Positions 42,670 through 52,444 of a DNA stretch of 64,000 bases are shown here, one piece after another (position 1 is the stretch's first letter; the number at the start of each line of letters is the position of its first letter). A program made the translations under genes and the position numbers. The DNA lies in the NCBI GenBank assembly GCA_045634325.1, contig JAZRAA010000016.1, positions 1 to 64,000 on the forward strand, given 5' to 3'. The stretch is from URNF01 sp045634325 (lineage in GTDB: Bacteria > Bacillota > Clostridia > Oscillospirales > Acutalibacteraceae). The notes under the pieces were generated by a model. It was not told the DNA's origin. It was given only the letters and a program-made list of their open reading frames with translations, and made no database searches.

Positions 42670-43695
42670 TTATTGGATGACCTCAATCCAACCTTCGGGT
42701 GCGGGGATTTCGCCCATCTGCATACCGCGCAGGGTGTCATACAATTTTTTGGTGACAGGGCCCATTTCGGTCATACCGGCGGGGAAGCAAATTTCTTTGC
42801 CGTGGTCTACGATTTTGCCCACAGGGGAGATGACCGCTGCCGTACCGCAAAGACCGCATTCTGCGAAATCGCCCAATTCCGCTAATGCGACGGGACGTTC
42901 TTCCACTTCCAACCCCAAATGTTCTGCCGCAACGGTGAGCAGTGAACGGCGGGTGATGGAGGGCAAAATGGTGTCGGATTTGGGGGTAACCACTTTACCG
43001 TCTTTGGTAACCAACAGGATATTCGCGCCGCCCGTTTCTTCGAGATAAGTGCGGGTAGCGGAATCAAGATAGATGTTCTCGTCATAGCCTTGTTCGTGCG
43101 CATCCACGATGGCATAGAGGCTCATCGCATAGTTGAGGCCTGCTTTGATATGACCGGTACCACGGGGAGCAGCACGGTCAAAATCGGCAATGCGCAGGGT
43201 GAGCGGTTTGACGCCGCCTTTGAAGTAGGGGCCGACCGGGGTGGCAAAAATACGGAACTCAAATTCATCAGCGGGCTTGACACCGATGACGTTGTTGGAA
43301 CCGAACATAAACGGACGCAAATACAGCGTAGCGCCACTGCCGTAAGGGGGCACAAACTGTGCGTTGGCGGCCACGACCTTGCGCACCGCTTCCACGAATT
43401 TGTCTTCGGGGAACACCGGCATTTTCATACGACGGCAGGAATCCGCCATACGTGCAGCGTTCAAATCAGGGCGGAAACACACGATGTTGCCGTCGGCGGT
43501 GGTGTAGGCCTTGAGACCCTCAAAGCAGGTCTGCGCATATTGCAATACGCAAGCGCTTTCTTCTACGGTGATGGTGTTGTCTGTGGTCAGTTCACCATCA
43601 TCCCACTTACCGTCTTTGTAACGGGCGACAAAACGGTAGTCGGTTTTGATATAACCGAATCCTAAGTTCTCCCAATCGATGTTTTTCTTGTCCAT
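42670..43695 (-). CDS. ilvE: Branched-chain amino-acid aminotransferase
   Basis: A 341-residue fold-IV PLP aminotransferase for Leu/Ile/Val. It contains QTCFEGLKAYTTADG, YLRPFMFGSNNVIGV, the PLP Lys in GHIKAGLNYA, and LEETGGANILLV. The start at 43695 is chosen because GGAGG lies 8 nt upstream; the ATG two codons earlier is too near that site. It is monocistronic with its own promoter and terminator; no T-box leader is present. Confidence 0.95.
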   Translation of the reverse strand: MDKKNIDWENLGFGYIKTDYRFVARYKDGKWDDGELTTDNTITVEESACVLQYAQTCFEGLKAYTTADGNIVCFRPDLNAARMADSCRRMKMPVFPEDKFVEAVRKVVAANAQFVPPYGSGATLYLRPFMFGSNNVIGVKPADEFEFRIFATPVGPYFKGGVKPLTLRIADFDRAAPRGTGHIKAGLNYAMSLYAIVDAHEQGYDENIYLDSATRTYLEETGGANILLVTKDGKVVTPKSDTILPSITRRSLLTVAAEHLGLEVEERPVALAELGDFAECGLCGTAAVISPVGKIVDHGKEICFPAGMTEMGPVTKKLYDTLRGMQMGEIPAPEGWIEVIQ

Positions 43696-43733
43696 ACGCA
43701 TGGCCTCCCCGCGAGATTTTAGAATGATTAAGT

Positions 43734-43762
43734 ATTGTATCACTGCCGCTTGTTTTTGTCAA
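43734..43762 (-). promoter_or_regulatory. Sigma-A promoter of ilvE
   Basis: Minus strand TTGACA (43757-43762), 17-nt spacer, TACAAT (43734-43739). Confidence 0.8.
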
Positions 43763-43767
43763 TACAC

Positions 43768-43796
43768 TTGCAAGCGGGGGAGGGGCGTGGTATACT
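43768..43796 (+). promoter_or_regulatory. Sigma-A promoter of the deo operon
   Basis: TTGCAA (43768-43773), 17-nt spacer, TATACT (43791-43796), back to back with the ilvE promoter. The roughly 85-nt leader has no recognised element. Confidence 0.75.
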
Positions 43797-43887
43797 ATAT
43801 GGAGTGGAAATGTTAATAAAGAGTGACCGAAATTGCCCCCTTTTTGAAACGGGTTTTGAATGTTGTTGTCACTGCGGAGGGAATATC

Positions 43888-44559
43888 ATGCAGACAAAGG
43901 AAATACTATCGTGTGTAGACCATACGTTATTGGCGCAAAATGCCACCTGGGCGCAAATCAAAACGGTGTGTGATGACGGTGTGCGATTTGGGGTTGCCTC
44001 GGTGTGCATCCCGCCGTCGTTTGTGCGTCGTGCCAAAGCATATGTGGGAGATAAATTGCCGATTTGTACGGTGATTGGGTTCCCGAATGGATATATGACC
44101 ACCGCCGCAAAATGCGCAGAAGCCGCCGATGCGGTGCAAAACGGTGCGGATGAAGTGGATATGGTGATAAATGTGGGTGCCGTTAAAGACGGTGACTTTG
44201 ATGCGGTGTTACAGGAAATTAACGCTGTTAAAAAAGCGTGCGACGGCAAATTGCTCAAAGTGATTATTGAAACGTGTTTGCTCACCGAACAAGAGAAAAT
44301 CCGATTGTGTGAAATTGTGTCCCAAAGCGATGCCGATTTCATCAAAACGTCCACGGGTTTTGCGGGTGGCGGTGCCACTGCCGCGGATATTGCTTTGATG
44401 GCGGCGCACGTTACCTCACCCACTAAAATCAAAGCGGCGGGCGGTATTTCGTCTTTTGCGGATGCCGAGCAGTTTCTGGAACTGGGTGCACATCGCCTTG
44501 GCACCAGCCGTCTTGTGAAATTGTTGAAAGACGAGCAGGTTGATATCGAAACTTACTAA
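43888..44559 (+). CDS. deoC: Deoxyribose-phosphate aldolase
   Basis: A 223-residue class I aldolase splitting deoxyribose-5-phosphate into glyceraldehyde-3-P and acetaldehyde. Motifs: CVDHTLLAQNATW, NGADEVDMVINVGAVKDGD, VIIETCLLTE, and Schiff-base Lys in DFIKTSTGFAGGGAT. The ATG at 43888 follows CGGAGGG. It is first in deoC-deoD-deoB-cdd-pdp. Confidence 0.96.
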   Translation: MQTKEILSCVDHTLLAQNATWAQIKTVCDDGVRFGVASVCIPPSFVRRAKAYVGDKLPICTVIGFPNGYMTTAAKCAEAADAVQNGADEVDMVINVGAVKDGDFDAVLQEINAVKKACDGKLLKVIIETCLLTEQEKIRLCEIVSQSDADFIKTSTGFAGGGATAADIALMAAHVTSPTKIKAAGGISSFADAEQFLELGAHRLGTSRLVKLLKDEQVDIETY

Positions 44560-44576
44560 CGAAAGGATGCTGACAG

Positions 44577-45320
44577 ATGAGCATAACCACCCCCACCCCG
44601 CATATTGCGGCGAACAAAGGTGATTTCGCAAAAACCGTGTTGATGCCGGGTGACCCGTTGCGTGCGCAGTTTATTGCGGAAAACTTTCTCACAAACCCCT
44701 GCCTTGTCAACAACGTGCGTGGTGTACAAGGCTATACCGGCACGTATAAAGGTGTGCCGGTGTCGGTGATGGCATCGGGTATGGGTATGCCGTCCATCGG
44801 TATTTATGCATATGAATTGTATACCGCTTACGACGTGGAAACGATTATCCGTGTGGGTTCGGCGGGCGGTATGACCGATGCCGTGAAAGTGCGGGATATC
44901 GTGCTCGGTATGGGTGCTTGCACCAACTCGAATTTTGTGTCGCAGTATCATTTGCCGGGGCAGTTCGCACCGCTTTGCAGTTATGATGTACTGCGCATTT
45001 GCGCAGATATTGCGGGGGAGAAAGGGCTTTCGTATCACGTGGGCAACCTGCTGTCCACCGACACGTTTTATGTGGATGAAGAGGGTGTCCCGCCCGGGCA
45101 ATGCATCACACCTTCTTTTGCAAAAATGGGTGTGCTGGCGGTGGAAATGGAAGCGGCGGGATTGTATATGACCGCCGCGCGTGCGGGCAAAAACGCACTC
45201 GCAATTTGTACTGTTTCCGACCACCTTTTGACCGGAGAATCCTTGCCCGCAAGCGAGCGACAGACCTCGTTTACGGACATGATGACCTTGGCGCTGGAAA
45301 CCGCTGTTAAACTAAATTAA
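44577..45320 (+). CDS. deoD: Purine-nucleoside phosphorylase (DeoD type)
   Basis: A 247-residue hexameric-type phosphorylase cleaving purine nucleosides to base and (deoxy)ribose-1-P. Motifs: TVLMPGDPLRAQFIA, IIRVGSAGGM, LAVEMEAAGLYMTAA, and TVSDHLLTGE. AAAGGA precedes the ATG. Placed between the aldolase and mutase, it feeds deoB. Confidence 0.95.
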   Translation: MSITTPTPHIAANKGDFAKTVLMPGDPLRAQFIAENFLTNPCLVNNVRGVQGYTGTYKGVPVSVMASGMGMPSIGIYAYELYTAYDVETIIRVGSAGGMTDAVKVRDIVLGMGACTNSNFVSQYHLPGQFAPLCSYDVLRICADIAGEKGLSYHVGNLLSTDTFYVDEEGVPPGQCITPSFAKMGVLAVEMEAAGLYMTAARAGKNALAICTVSDHLLTGESLPASERQTSFTDMMTLALETAVKLN

Positions 45321-45335
45321 CAAGGAGTGCTTGCA

Positions 45336-46493
45336 ATGGCAAAACGGGTATTTTTGATTGTACTGGATTCATTTGGCATCGGTGCAATGGCGGATGCTGC
45401 CGCATTTGGGGATACCAATCCCAATACACTCGCCCGCATTGCCACGTCCCCGTATTTCAAAGCGAATACGTTTTCAAAGCTCGGTCTTTTTAATATTGAC
45501 GGTGTCAGCTGCGGCGAAAAAGAGCCGTTTCCCAAAGCGGCATATGCACGCATGCGGGAGCGTTCCAAGGGAAAAGACACCACCATCGGGCATTGGGAGA
45601 TTGCGGGTGTTGTATCCGACCGTCCGTTGCCTACCTATCCGCAAGGGTTTCCTCAATCGGTGCTGGATGCGTTTACCGCCGCCACCGGCAGAGCGGTGTT
45701 GTGCAACAAACCGTATTCGGGGACCGCTGTTATCAAAGATTACGGCAAAGAGCATTTGGAAACGGGCGCACTGATTGTGTATACTTCCGCAGACAGTGTT
45801 TTTCAGATTGCGGCGCACGAAAGTATTGTGCCGCCTGAAACGTTATATGACTACTGTCGCAAGGCACGGGAAATTTTACAGGGTGAACATGCCGTGGGGC
45901 GTGTCATCGCCCGCCCGTTTGAGGGGGAATATCCCCATTTTGTGCGTACCCCCCGTCGCCACGACTTTTCACTGACCCCTCCCGCACCGACTATGCTTGA
46001 CGCTATCAAGCAAGCGGGACAGCAGGTGATTGCGATTGGAAAAATCAGTGATATTTTTGCGGGGCAAGGGGTGACCAAATCACAATATACCGCTTCCAAC
46101 GCCGAGGGCATGGCGGCGGCACTGCAAGCGCAAAAAAGCGAATTTGCGGGACTTTGTTTTGTGAACTTGGTGGATTTTGATATGCAATACGGGCATCGGC
46201 AGGATATAGACGGCTATGCCGCCGCTTTTGCTGCCGTTGACGATTGGTTGCCGACATTTTTAGAGGGTATGGGCGAGGAAGATTTGTTGCTTATCACCGC
46301 TGACCACGGTTGTGACCCCGGTGATGACCACACCGACCACACCCGTGAATATACCCCGCTGTTGCTGTACGGCAATATGGTGAAACCGATGAATTTCGGC
46401 ACCAGAGATACCTTTGCAGACATAGCCGCAACGGTAACGGCGTATTTAGGCGTGCCGTTTGACAGTGCGGGCAGGAGGATACAATATGAATGA
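45336..46493 (+). CDS. deoB: Phosphopentomutase
   Basis: A 385-residue alkaline-phosphatase-superfamily enzyme converting (deoxy)ribose-1-P to the 5-P. Metal and catalytic motifs: VFLIVLDSFGIGAM at the start, KDTTIGHWEIAG (phospho-Thr), DFDMQYGHRQD and ITADHGCDPGDDHTDHTREY. AAGGAG precedes the ATG at 45336. It overlaps cdd by 8 nt. Confidence 0.97.
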   Translation: MAKRVFLIVLDSFGIGAMADAAAFGDTNPNTLARIATSPYFKANTFSKLGLFNIDGVSCGEKEPFPKAAYARMRERSKGKDTTIGHWEIAGVVSDRPLPTYPQGFPQSVLDAFTAATGRAVLCNKPYSGTAVIKDYGKEHLETGALIVYTSADSVFQIAAHESIVPPETLYDYCRKAREILQGEHAVGRVIARPFEGEYPHFVRTPRRHDFSLTPPAPTMLDAIKQAGQQVIAIGKISDIFAGQGVTKSQYTASNAEGMAAALQAQKSEFAGLCFVNLVDFDMQYGHRQDIDGYAAAFAAVDDWLPTFLEGMGEEDLLLITADHGCDPGDDHTDHTREYTPLLLYGNMVKPMNFGTRDTFADIAATVTAYLGVPFDSAGRRIQYE

Positions 46494-46896
46494 ACAAACC
46501 TTGTGTAATCTCGCCATAGAGGCGATGAAAAATGCATACGCCCCTTACTCGCATCATTTGGTGGGTGCGGCGTTGTTGACGAAATCTGGTAAGGTGTATT
46601 GTGGTTGCAACATCGAAAACGTGTCCTATACCCCCACTGTTTGCGCAGAACGCACTGCCTTTTTCAAAGCGGTCAGCGAGGGAGAAACGGCATTCTCCAT
46701 GTTGGCGGTAGCGGGCGGTGCGCAGGGAGAATTGAACGGTATATGTTCCCCGTGCGGTGTGTGCCGACAGGTCATAGCGGAATTTTGTGATGCCGATTTC
46801 CCGATTTTGATGGTGCGGGATGCCAATCATTTTGAAAAAACTACGTTGGGCGAGCTGTTGCCGTTTGCGTTTCAAACGGGAAAGGGAAACCAATGA
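46486..46896 (+). CDS. cdd: Cytidine deaminase
   Basis: A 136-residue zinc enzyme converting cytidine/deoxycytidine to uridine forms. The catalytic Cys-Ala-Glu is in PTVCAERTAF, with zinc ligands in SPCGVCRQVIAEF and substrate residues in NIENVSY. AGGAGG precedes the ATG. It overlaps deoB upstream and pdp downstream. Confidence 0.96.
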   Translation: MNEQTLCNLAIEAMKNAYAPYSHHLVGAALLTKSGKVYCGCNIENVSYTPTVCAERTAFFKAVSEGETAFSMLAVAGGAQGELNGICSPCGVCRQVIAEFCDADFPILMVRDANHFEKTTLGELLPFAFQTGKGNQ

Positions 46897-48200
46897 ATAT
46901 GTATGAAATCATCCGCAAAAAGCGGGACGGCGGCACACTTTCCGCTGAGGAAATCGAATTTTTCGTGAAGGGATATACAAGCGGTGACATCCCCGACTAC
47001 CAAGCATCCGCATTGGCAATGGCAATTTATTTTAAAGGCATGACTGCCGAAGAGACTGCCTCGCTCACCATGGCAATGGCGGCATCGGGTGACACGGTGG
47101 ATTTGTCCCGCTTCGGCACGCTGTCGGTGGATAAACACAGCACCGGCGGTGTAGGAGACAAAACCTCGCTGATTGTTGCACCGATCGTAGCGGCGTGCGG
47201 CGGTTTCGTCACCAAAATGTCCGGCAGAGGATTGGGACATACGGGCGGCACGGTGGATAAACTGGAAAGTATTCCGGGGTATCAAACCACCCTGTCCACA
47301 GATGCGTTTTTGCAACAAGCGCAGGCGGTGGGTCTTGCACTCATCGGTCAAAGCGGCAATCTCACCCCCGCCGACAAAAAAATGTATGCATTGCGGGACG
47401 TCACTGCGACGGTGGACAGTATGCCGCTGATTGTATCCAGTATTATGAGCAAGAAACTTGCCGCCGGATCGCACAACATCGTGCTGGATGTCAAGGTGGG
47501 TAACGGTGCGTTTATGAAAACCGAGCAGGATGCCCGTGCACTTGCCGAAGCGATGGTAGACATCGGGGTGCGGTGCGGCAGACGGTGCACCGCCGTTATC
47601 AGCAATATGGATGCGCCGCTGGGATTTGCGGTGGGTAACGCACTGGAAGTCAAAGAAGCGGTTGGGGTGCTTAAAGGGGAGCAAAAAGGCGAGTTGCGGG
47701 AACTATGCTTGACACTTGCCGCGCAAATGCTCGCATTGGTCAAGGAGATTTCGCCCGCCGATGCACGCCGATTGGCAGAGCAGACTTTGGATAACGGCGC
47801 AGCCTTCGAGAAAATGAAACAATGGGTTGCGGCGCAAGGAGGTGACACACGGTATCTCGATAATACCGCACTGTTCCCGCCTGCAACATACAAACAAGAG
47901 GTATATGCTGTGAAAAGCGGGTATATCACCGCCATGAACGCCGAGGAAATCGGGCGCATCAGTGTGTTACTCGGTGCGGGGCGTGCCACAAAATCCGACA
48001 GCATTGATATGGCGGCGGGTATCTTGTTGCACAAGAAAACAGGGGATGCCGTGAAGGTCGGCGACCTGCTCGCCACGTTGTATACCGAACGTGCGGATGC
48101 GCTGGACACCGCTCAAAAGCGGTATTTGGATGCCGTGCAAATAAAAGAGCAAGCAGATGAGCGATTGCCGCTCATTTTGGACATTATTAGGAAGGTGTGA
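46893..48200 (+). CDS. pdp: Pyrimidine-nucleoside phosphorylase
   Basis: A 435-residue thymidine/uridine phosphorylase. Motifs: KKRDGGTLSAEEIEFFVKGY, SVDKHSTGGVGDKTSLIVAP and KMSGRGLGHTGGTVDKLESI (the family signature), then a C-terminal PYNP domain. It overlaps cdd by 4 bp. It completes the nucleoside-degradation set. Confidence 0.96.
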   Translation: MNMYEIIRKKRDGGTLSAEEIEFFVKGYTSGDIPDYQASALAMAIYFKGMTAEETASLTMAMAASGDTVDLSRFGTLSVDKHSTGGVGDKTSLIVAPIVAACGGFVTKMSGRGLGHTGGTVDKLESIPGYQTTLSTDAFLQQAQAVGLALIGQSGNLTPADKKMYALRDVTATVDSMPLIVSSIMSKKLAAGSHNIVLDVKVGNGAFMKTEQDARALAEAMVDIGVRCGRRCTAVISNMDAPLGFAVGNALEVKEAVGVLKGEQKGELRELCLTLAAQMLALVKEISPADARRLAEQTLDNGAAFEKMKQWVAAQGGDTRYLDNTALFPPATYKQEVYAVKSGYITAMNAEEIGRISVLLGAGRATKSDSIDMAAGILLHKKTGDAVKVGDLLATLYTERADALDTAQKRYLDAVQIKEQADERLPLILDIIRKV

Positions 48201-48205
48201 CATAT

Positions 48206-49885
48206 ATGAAAAAATTCGGTTCGGCTATTGTGAAAATTATTTGCTGTGCCGTAGCGGTCGGCTTGGTGTTTTGGTTTAAATTGCCGCCGCTCAATGTGCA
48301 CAGTCAAGCGTTTTGGACATTTTTGTTCGAATGTATTTTGCTGTGCACGGCGATTGTGTGCATTTCGACACTTATCAGTTTCATTCGTCGACAAATGGCC
48401 CGCAATCAAGGGCAAACGGTAGACGCTCCCAATTTGCTTGCGGATGGCAAGCAGATGCTCAAAAATGCCTCGTTGCCTGTGAAAATCGTTTTGGGCGCAC
48501 TGGGCGGCATCATCGTGTTTTCGCTGTTGATGTCCGCGGTGGGCGCACGTATTTTCAATGCATCCCGCTATGCATCGCTCATTGAAATGCAAGACGGTGA
48601 TTTTGCCGCTGACGTAGCGGAGTTGTCCATGTCGCAAATTCCCGTGGTGGACAGGGACACTGCAATGCGTTTGGGACAGCGTAAACTGGGTGAGATGAGC
48701 GATTTGGTGTCGCAGTTTGAGATTGAAAACGACTACACCCAAATCAACTACCAAGGCAAACCCACGAGGGTCACGCCGCTGGGGTATGCCGATTTTGTCA
48801 AATGGTTCACCAATGCAGATGAAGGTATCCCCGCATACATCAAAGTAGACCTCACCACCCAAGAGGTAGATTTGGTGCGCATGGATGAAGTGGGACTGGG
48901 TAATATCCGTTATTCCCGCAGCGAATATCTGTTGCGCAACCTTGACCGCCATTTACGTTTTTCATATCCCACCAAGATTTTTGGCGACGTTTCGTTTGAA
49001 ATTGACGAAAGCGGCACACCCTACTGGGTGGCATCGGTTATCCGCTACCGTGTCGGGTTCTGGAACGGCGCAGACATTGCGGGTGTTGTGTTGCTCAATG
49101 CCGTGACAGGTGAAACGGCATATTACGACTTGGCGGACATTCCGCGTTGGGTGGACCAAGCGTATGAAGAAAGTATGATTTTGAACCAACTGACCGATAA
49201 CGGTTTGCTCAAAAACGGCTATTGGAATTCGGTGTTCGGCCAAAAGGGTTGCGTGGTACCCACCGAGGGGTATAACTACATTGCGGTGGACGACGATGTG
49301 TGGCTGTATACGGGTATCACCTCGGTGACGGCGGATGAGTCGAACATTGGATTTGTGCTGGTGAATTTGCGCACCAAGGAAGCACGGTACTACGTGCAAG
49401 CGGGTGCGGAAGAATATTCCGCCATGGGTTCCGCACAAGGTCAAATCCAAGAGAAAAACTACACCGCCACCTTTCCGATTTTGCTCAACGTAGGCGGCAG
49501 ACCGACCTACTTTATGTCACTCAAAGATGCGGCGGGACTGGTGAAAATGTACGCCTACGTCGATATGGCGCAATATCAAATTGTAGGCACGGGAACTTCG
49601 GTGGATAAAGCCCGTGCGGCGTATATCGAATTGCTGGCAGACGAGGATATTGAAACCGAGACAAAACCCGATGCCGATGACGTGAAAACCGTTTCGGGTA
49701 CGGTCAGTGCCGTGGCAAACGCAGTGGTGGACGGCAACACGCGGTACTACGTGTTGCTCAACGAGGGTGAAACCGTATACGTTTTACCCGCTACACTTTC
49801 CGACCGTTTGCCGTTCCTAAAGTCGGGTGACACGCTCACACTCACCTATACCGGCAGTCAAATTACGGCGGTTGTGATACAATAA
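48206..49885 (+). CDS. Conserved membrane protein of unknown function
   Basis: A 559-residue protein with three N-terminal membrane helices (CCAVAVGLVFWF, FECILLCTAIVCISTLISF, VLGALGGIIVFSLLMSAVG) and a large soluble part. Distinct segments: SQIPVVDRDTAMRLGQRKLG, YTQINYQGKPTRVTPLGYAD, GYNYIAVDDDVWLYTGITSV and FMSLKDAAGLVKMYA; the last 80 residues look like an OB-fold. Similar proteins occur in many Clostridia with no function known. The ATG at 48206 follows AGGAAGG; it trails pdp by 5 nt, so it may share the deo transcript. Confidence 0.75.
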   Translation: MKKFGSAIVKIICCAVAVGLVFWFKLPPLNVHSQAFWTFLFECILLCTAIVCISTLISFIRRQMARNQGQTVDAPNLLADGKQMLKNASLPVKIVLGALGGIIVFSLLMSAVGARIFNASRYASLIEMQDGDFAADVAELSMSQIPVVDRDTAMRLGQRKLGEMSDLVSQFEIENDYTQINYQGKPTRVTPLGYADFVKWFTNADEGIPAYIKVDLTTQEVDLVRMDEVGLGNIRYSRSEYLLRNLDRHLRFSYPTKIFGDVSFEIDESGTPYWVASVIRYRVGFWNGADIAGVVLLNAVTGETAYYDLADIPRWVDQAYEESMILNQLTDNGLLKNGYWNSVFGQKGCVVPTEGYNYIAVDDDVWLYTGITSVTADESNIGFVLVNLRTKEARYYVQAGAEEYSAMGSAQGQIQEKNYTATFPILLNVGGRPTYFMSLKDAAGLVKMYAYVDMAQYQIVGTGTSVDKARAAYIELLADEDIETETKPDADDVKTVSGTVSAVANAVVDGNTRYYVLLNEGETVYVLPATLSDRLPFLKSGDTLTLTYTGSQITAVVIQ

Positions 49886-49888
49886 ACG

Positions 49889-49930
49889 CAAAAGACTGTT
49901 CGCCTTGCGGCGAACAGTCTTTTTTTTTGT
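49889..49930 (+). terminator. Terminator of the deo operon
   Basis: AAAAGACTGTTCGCC stem, TTGC loop and a nine-T run. Confidence 0.92.
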
Positions 49931-49953
49931 CGGTAACAGTGTTGTAACCTTTC

Positions 49954-49983
49954 TTGCTTTTCCATACGCGCGCGTGATAGTAT
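49954..49983 (+). promoter_or_regulatory. Probable promoter of the envelope-dus operon
   Basis: TTGCTT (49954-49959), 18-nt spacer, TAGTAT (49978-49983). Moderate match. Confidence 0.5.
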
Positions 49984-50016
49984 GAGAATGAAATTTTGTG
50001 CAAAGGAGGGAACAAC

Positions 50017-51417
50017 GTGAGCGAAGCCAGACAGTTGATGCATACTGCAGTGAAAGAACCGTGGTTATATAGCGTGCTGTTACTCAGCATAACGCCGTTG
50101 TTCCCCGATTATTGCTGTTTTATTTTGGTGTTTGTCGCTTTTGCGTTGGCGGCAATCGATGCGTGCTCGCACAACCGTCCCATCGGTATGGGTAAATTGG
50201 GCGTGATGTTGCTTTTGTATTTTGGATATATGGCGGTCAGTCTTGTGTATTCCACCGACATAGAAAGCACGTTTTGGACGTTGGTGATGTGGCTTTGTAT
50301 GTTTTTGGGATATCTATCTTTCATCACCGTGTTGGTATCCCGTGAACGCTTGCGTGGTGCTATGCTGTGTATGTCAACCGTCACCGGTACGGTGGGCGGC
50401 ATCACGGTTTTACAGTACATCTTACGCACGGGTCTGGGCCTCGATATCGGCGATAAATTCTGGAACGCCGTGGACAAAGTGGTGTATGGTTGGTTAAATA
50501 TGCCGCTGTCTACCACGTCTTTCGGTGAGCGGGTATCCTCTACCTTCAACAATCCCAATTTGCTTGCGGCGTATTTGGTATTGACCATTCCGTTTTCGGT
50601 GGCATTTGCCGTGACGGGACGCCGTTCCAAGCCCAAAACAGGTGCACGTCTTGCGCTGGTGTTGTCGTTGTACGCACTGGGCTTTACGTTCTGTCGCGGT
50701 GCGTATCTCGCTGTGCTGGCGATTGGCGGTTTGTTGTTATTGTTTTTTGTGCGAAAACGGTTTATAGTGACAGTGTTGGCGGTGTTGTACGTAACGTTGC
50801 TCATTCCGCCCTCCATCAGCGGCCGCTTATTGTCGGCATTGCCCGACAACACCAATCAGTCAGCGGATTCGGTGCAAAATGAAATGCAAGAAATGCCGCA
50901 ACCTCCTGAAGATGTGCGTCCGTCGGTGCAAGAACAGTTGGAACACATCACCAGTGAAGTAACGGGCGGTTACCAGCATGACGACTCGGTAAGCAGTCGT
51001 TTTTCCATGTGGGAAGTAGTGCTGAAAAAAAGTCTGCGCCAGCCACTATTCGGCAGAGGCGCGGGAGTCGGTACCACCGTGCAAACGTTAGAAGAAGCAG
51101 GCATGGATTTCAAACATGCGCATAATATGTTCTTGGAACTTTTTGCGCAAGGCGGTATTTTGGCTTTGTTGTTGTTTTTTGGCGTGTTATGGTTGCTCTG
51201 TCAACGTGGTGTACGATTGTTGCGACAGCGGGAGAAAAGCCGAGAAGCAGTTTTGTTCGGCTTTGCTATTTTAAGCAGCTGTATGGCGCTGTGTATGATG
51301 GGACTGTTCGATTTCCCGTTGCTCACACCTCGTATCATTGTCACGGCAATGTTGTTAATGGCGGTGGCAGAATGTACCGCACGCATATACTTAAACGGCA
51401 GAGAGATTGTGTCATAA
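50017..51417 (+). CDS. O-antigen ligase / polymerase-like membrane protein
   Basis: A 466-residue protein with about ten to twelve membrane helices and a Wzy_C-type signature: the large loop contains RFSMWEVVLKKSLRQPLFGR, then GAGVGT and FKHAHNMFLELFAQGGILAL, where the His-Asn pair is typical. It likely transfers or polymerises polysaccharide on a lipid carrier. The start is GTG at 50017 behind GGAGGG. It is followed by a deacetylase, which suggests cell-wall polymer work. Confidence 0.85.
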   Translation: MSEARQLMHTAVKEPWLYSVLLLSITPLFPDYCCFILVFVAFALAAIDACSHNRPIGMGKLGVMLLLYFGYMAVSLVYSTDIESTFWTLVMWLCMFLGYLSFITVLVSRERLRGAMLCMSTVTGTVGGITVLQYILRTGLGLDIGDKFWNAVDKVVYGWLNMPLSTTSFGERVSSTFNNPNLLAAYLVLTIPFSVAFAVTGRRSKPKTGARLALVLSLYALGFTFCRGAYLAVLAIGGLLLLFFVRKRFIVTVLAVLYVTLLIPPSISGRLLSALPDNTNQSADSVQNEMQEMPQPPEDVRPSVQEQLEHITSEVTGGYQHDDSVSSRFSMWEVVLKKSLRQPLFGRGAGVGTTVQTLEEAGMDFKHAHNMFLELFAQGGILALLLFFGVLWLLCQRGVRLLRQREKSREAVLFGFAILSSCMALCMMGLFDFPLLTPRIIVTAMLLMAVAECTARIYLNGREIVS

Positions 51418-51427
51418 GGTGAGAATT

Positions 51428-52438
51428 ATGCAGACAAAAGGAAGAAAAGAAATAGATATTATTTTGCCGGATGTGAAAGCGCTTGCTCACGCGCGCAGCA
51501 GTGGTCAATCTCATACTATATACATAGTCATTATTGCGTTGGCGGTGCTATTGGCATTGGCAACCGGATTGGTGATGACGATGCGTTCTCGTGACCGATT
51601 TGCCGACACCGTAGAACAGCAACAACAAACGCTTCAATCTTTGGAACAACAGGCCCAAACCGTGCAAAGTCAGTTGCAAGAGTTGCAAGACCAAAACGCC
51701 ACACTCCAATCGGATGCGGACCGTCTCAAAGCGGAAGCAGATCGCTTGAAACAAGACAGCGAAGCGTTGAAAGCGGAAATTGCAAAACACGGGTTGCAAT
51801 TTCCTGCCTCGGTATATGAGGGCAGAAAACTGATTGCACTCACGTTTGATGACGGACCCGGTGCGTATACCGAGGAACTGCTCGATTTCTTGAAGGAGCA
51901 AAACGTGCGCGCCACATTTTTCTTGCTGGGCACCAATGTTTCACGGTATTCTGCGCTTGTCAAGCGTATGGATGAAGAGGGACACGCTATCGGCAACCAC
52001 AGCTATAACCATCCCACGTTCACAAAACTGTCAGCGAGCGGCGTGGCAAACCAGATTGCACAATGTAATGCTGCTATCAAAACAGCCACGGGGCATACGG
52101 CAGCGGTGTTGCGTTGTCCGGGTGGCAGTCAGAATGCTACCGTGCGCAAACAGGCGGGGAAAGCGGGATTACCGCTCATCCATTGGAGTTTGGATACACT
52201 CGATTGGAAATTACGGGATAAAGATAAAATCCTCACACGTGTTTTCGAAGAAGTCGGTGTCAAAGACGGCGATATTGTGTTGATGCACGATATTCATCGT
52301 GAGTCGGTGGATGCCGTGAAAGAAATGATTATAAAATTACAGGCGGAAGAGTATATGTTTGTGACCGTGCCGGAATTGTTATCCGTGCGTGAAGGCGGTA
52401 TGCAGGCAGGAGAACTGTATGATTTCGCCGGAAAGTAA
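51428..52438 (+). CDS. Membrane-anchored polysaccharide deacetylase (NodB domain)
   Basis: A 336-residue protein: cytoplasmic tail, one membrane helix (IYIVIIALAVLLALATGLVM), a Gln/Glu-rich coiled coil (about 60-122), then a CE4 domain. Catalytic motifs are intact: TFDDGP (Asp141-Asp142), GNHSYNHPTF (His191, His195), RCPGG, and IVLMHDIH. It probably removes N-acetyl groups from peptidoglycan or a surface glycan. AAGGTGAG precedes the ATG at 51428. Confidence 0.93.
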   Translation: MQTKGRKEIDIILPDVKALAHARSSGQSHTIYIVIIALAVLLALATGLVMTMRSRDRFADTVEQQQQTLQSLEQQAQTVQSQLQELQDQNATLQSDADRLKAEADRLKQDSEALKAEIAKHGLQFPASVYEGRKLIALTFDDGPGAYTEELLDFLKEQNVRATFFLLGTNVSRYSALVKRMDEEGHAIGNHSYNHPTFTKLSASGVANQIAQCNAAIKTATGHTAAVLRCPGGSQNATVRKQAGKAGLPLIHWSLDTLDWKLRDKDKILTRVFEEVGVKDGDIVLMHDIHRESVDAVKEMIIKLQAEEYMFVTVPELLSVREGGMQAGELYDFAGK

Positions 52439-52444
52439 GGCTAT

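Noticed and set aside
44577..45320. Uridine phosphorylase in place of DeoD
   Set aside because: Length and the motifs MPGDPLRAQFIA and EMEAAGLY fit hexameric purine nucleoside phosphorylase; a pyrimidine phosphorylase is already present in the operon.
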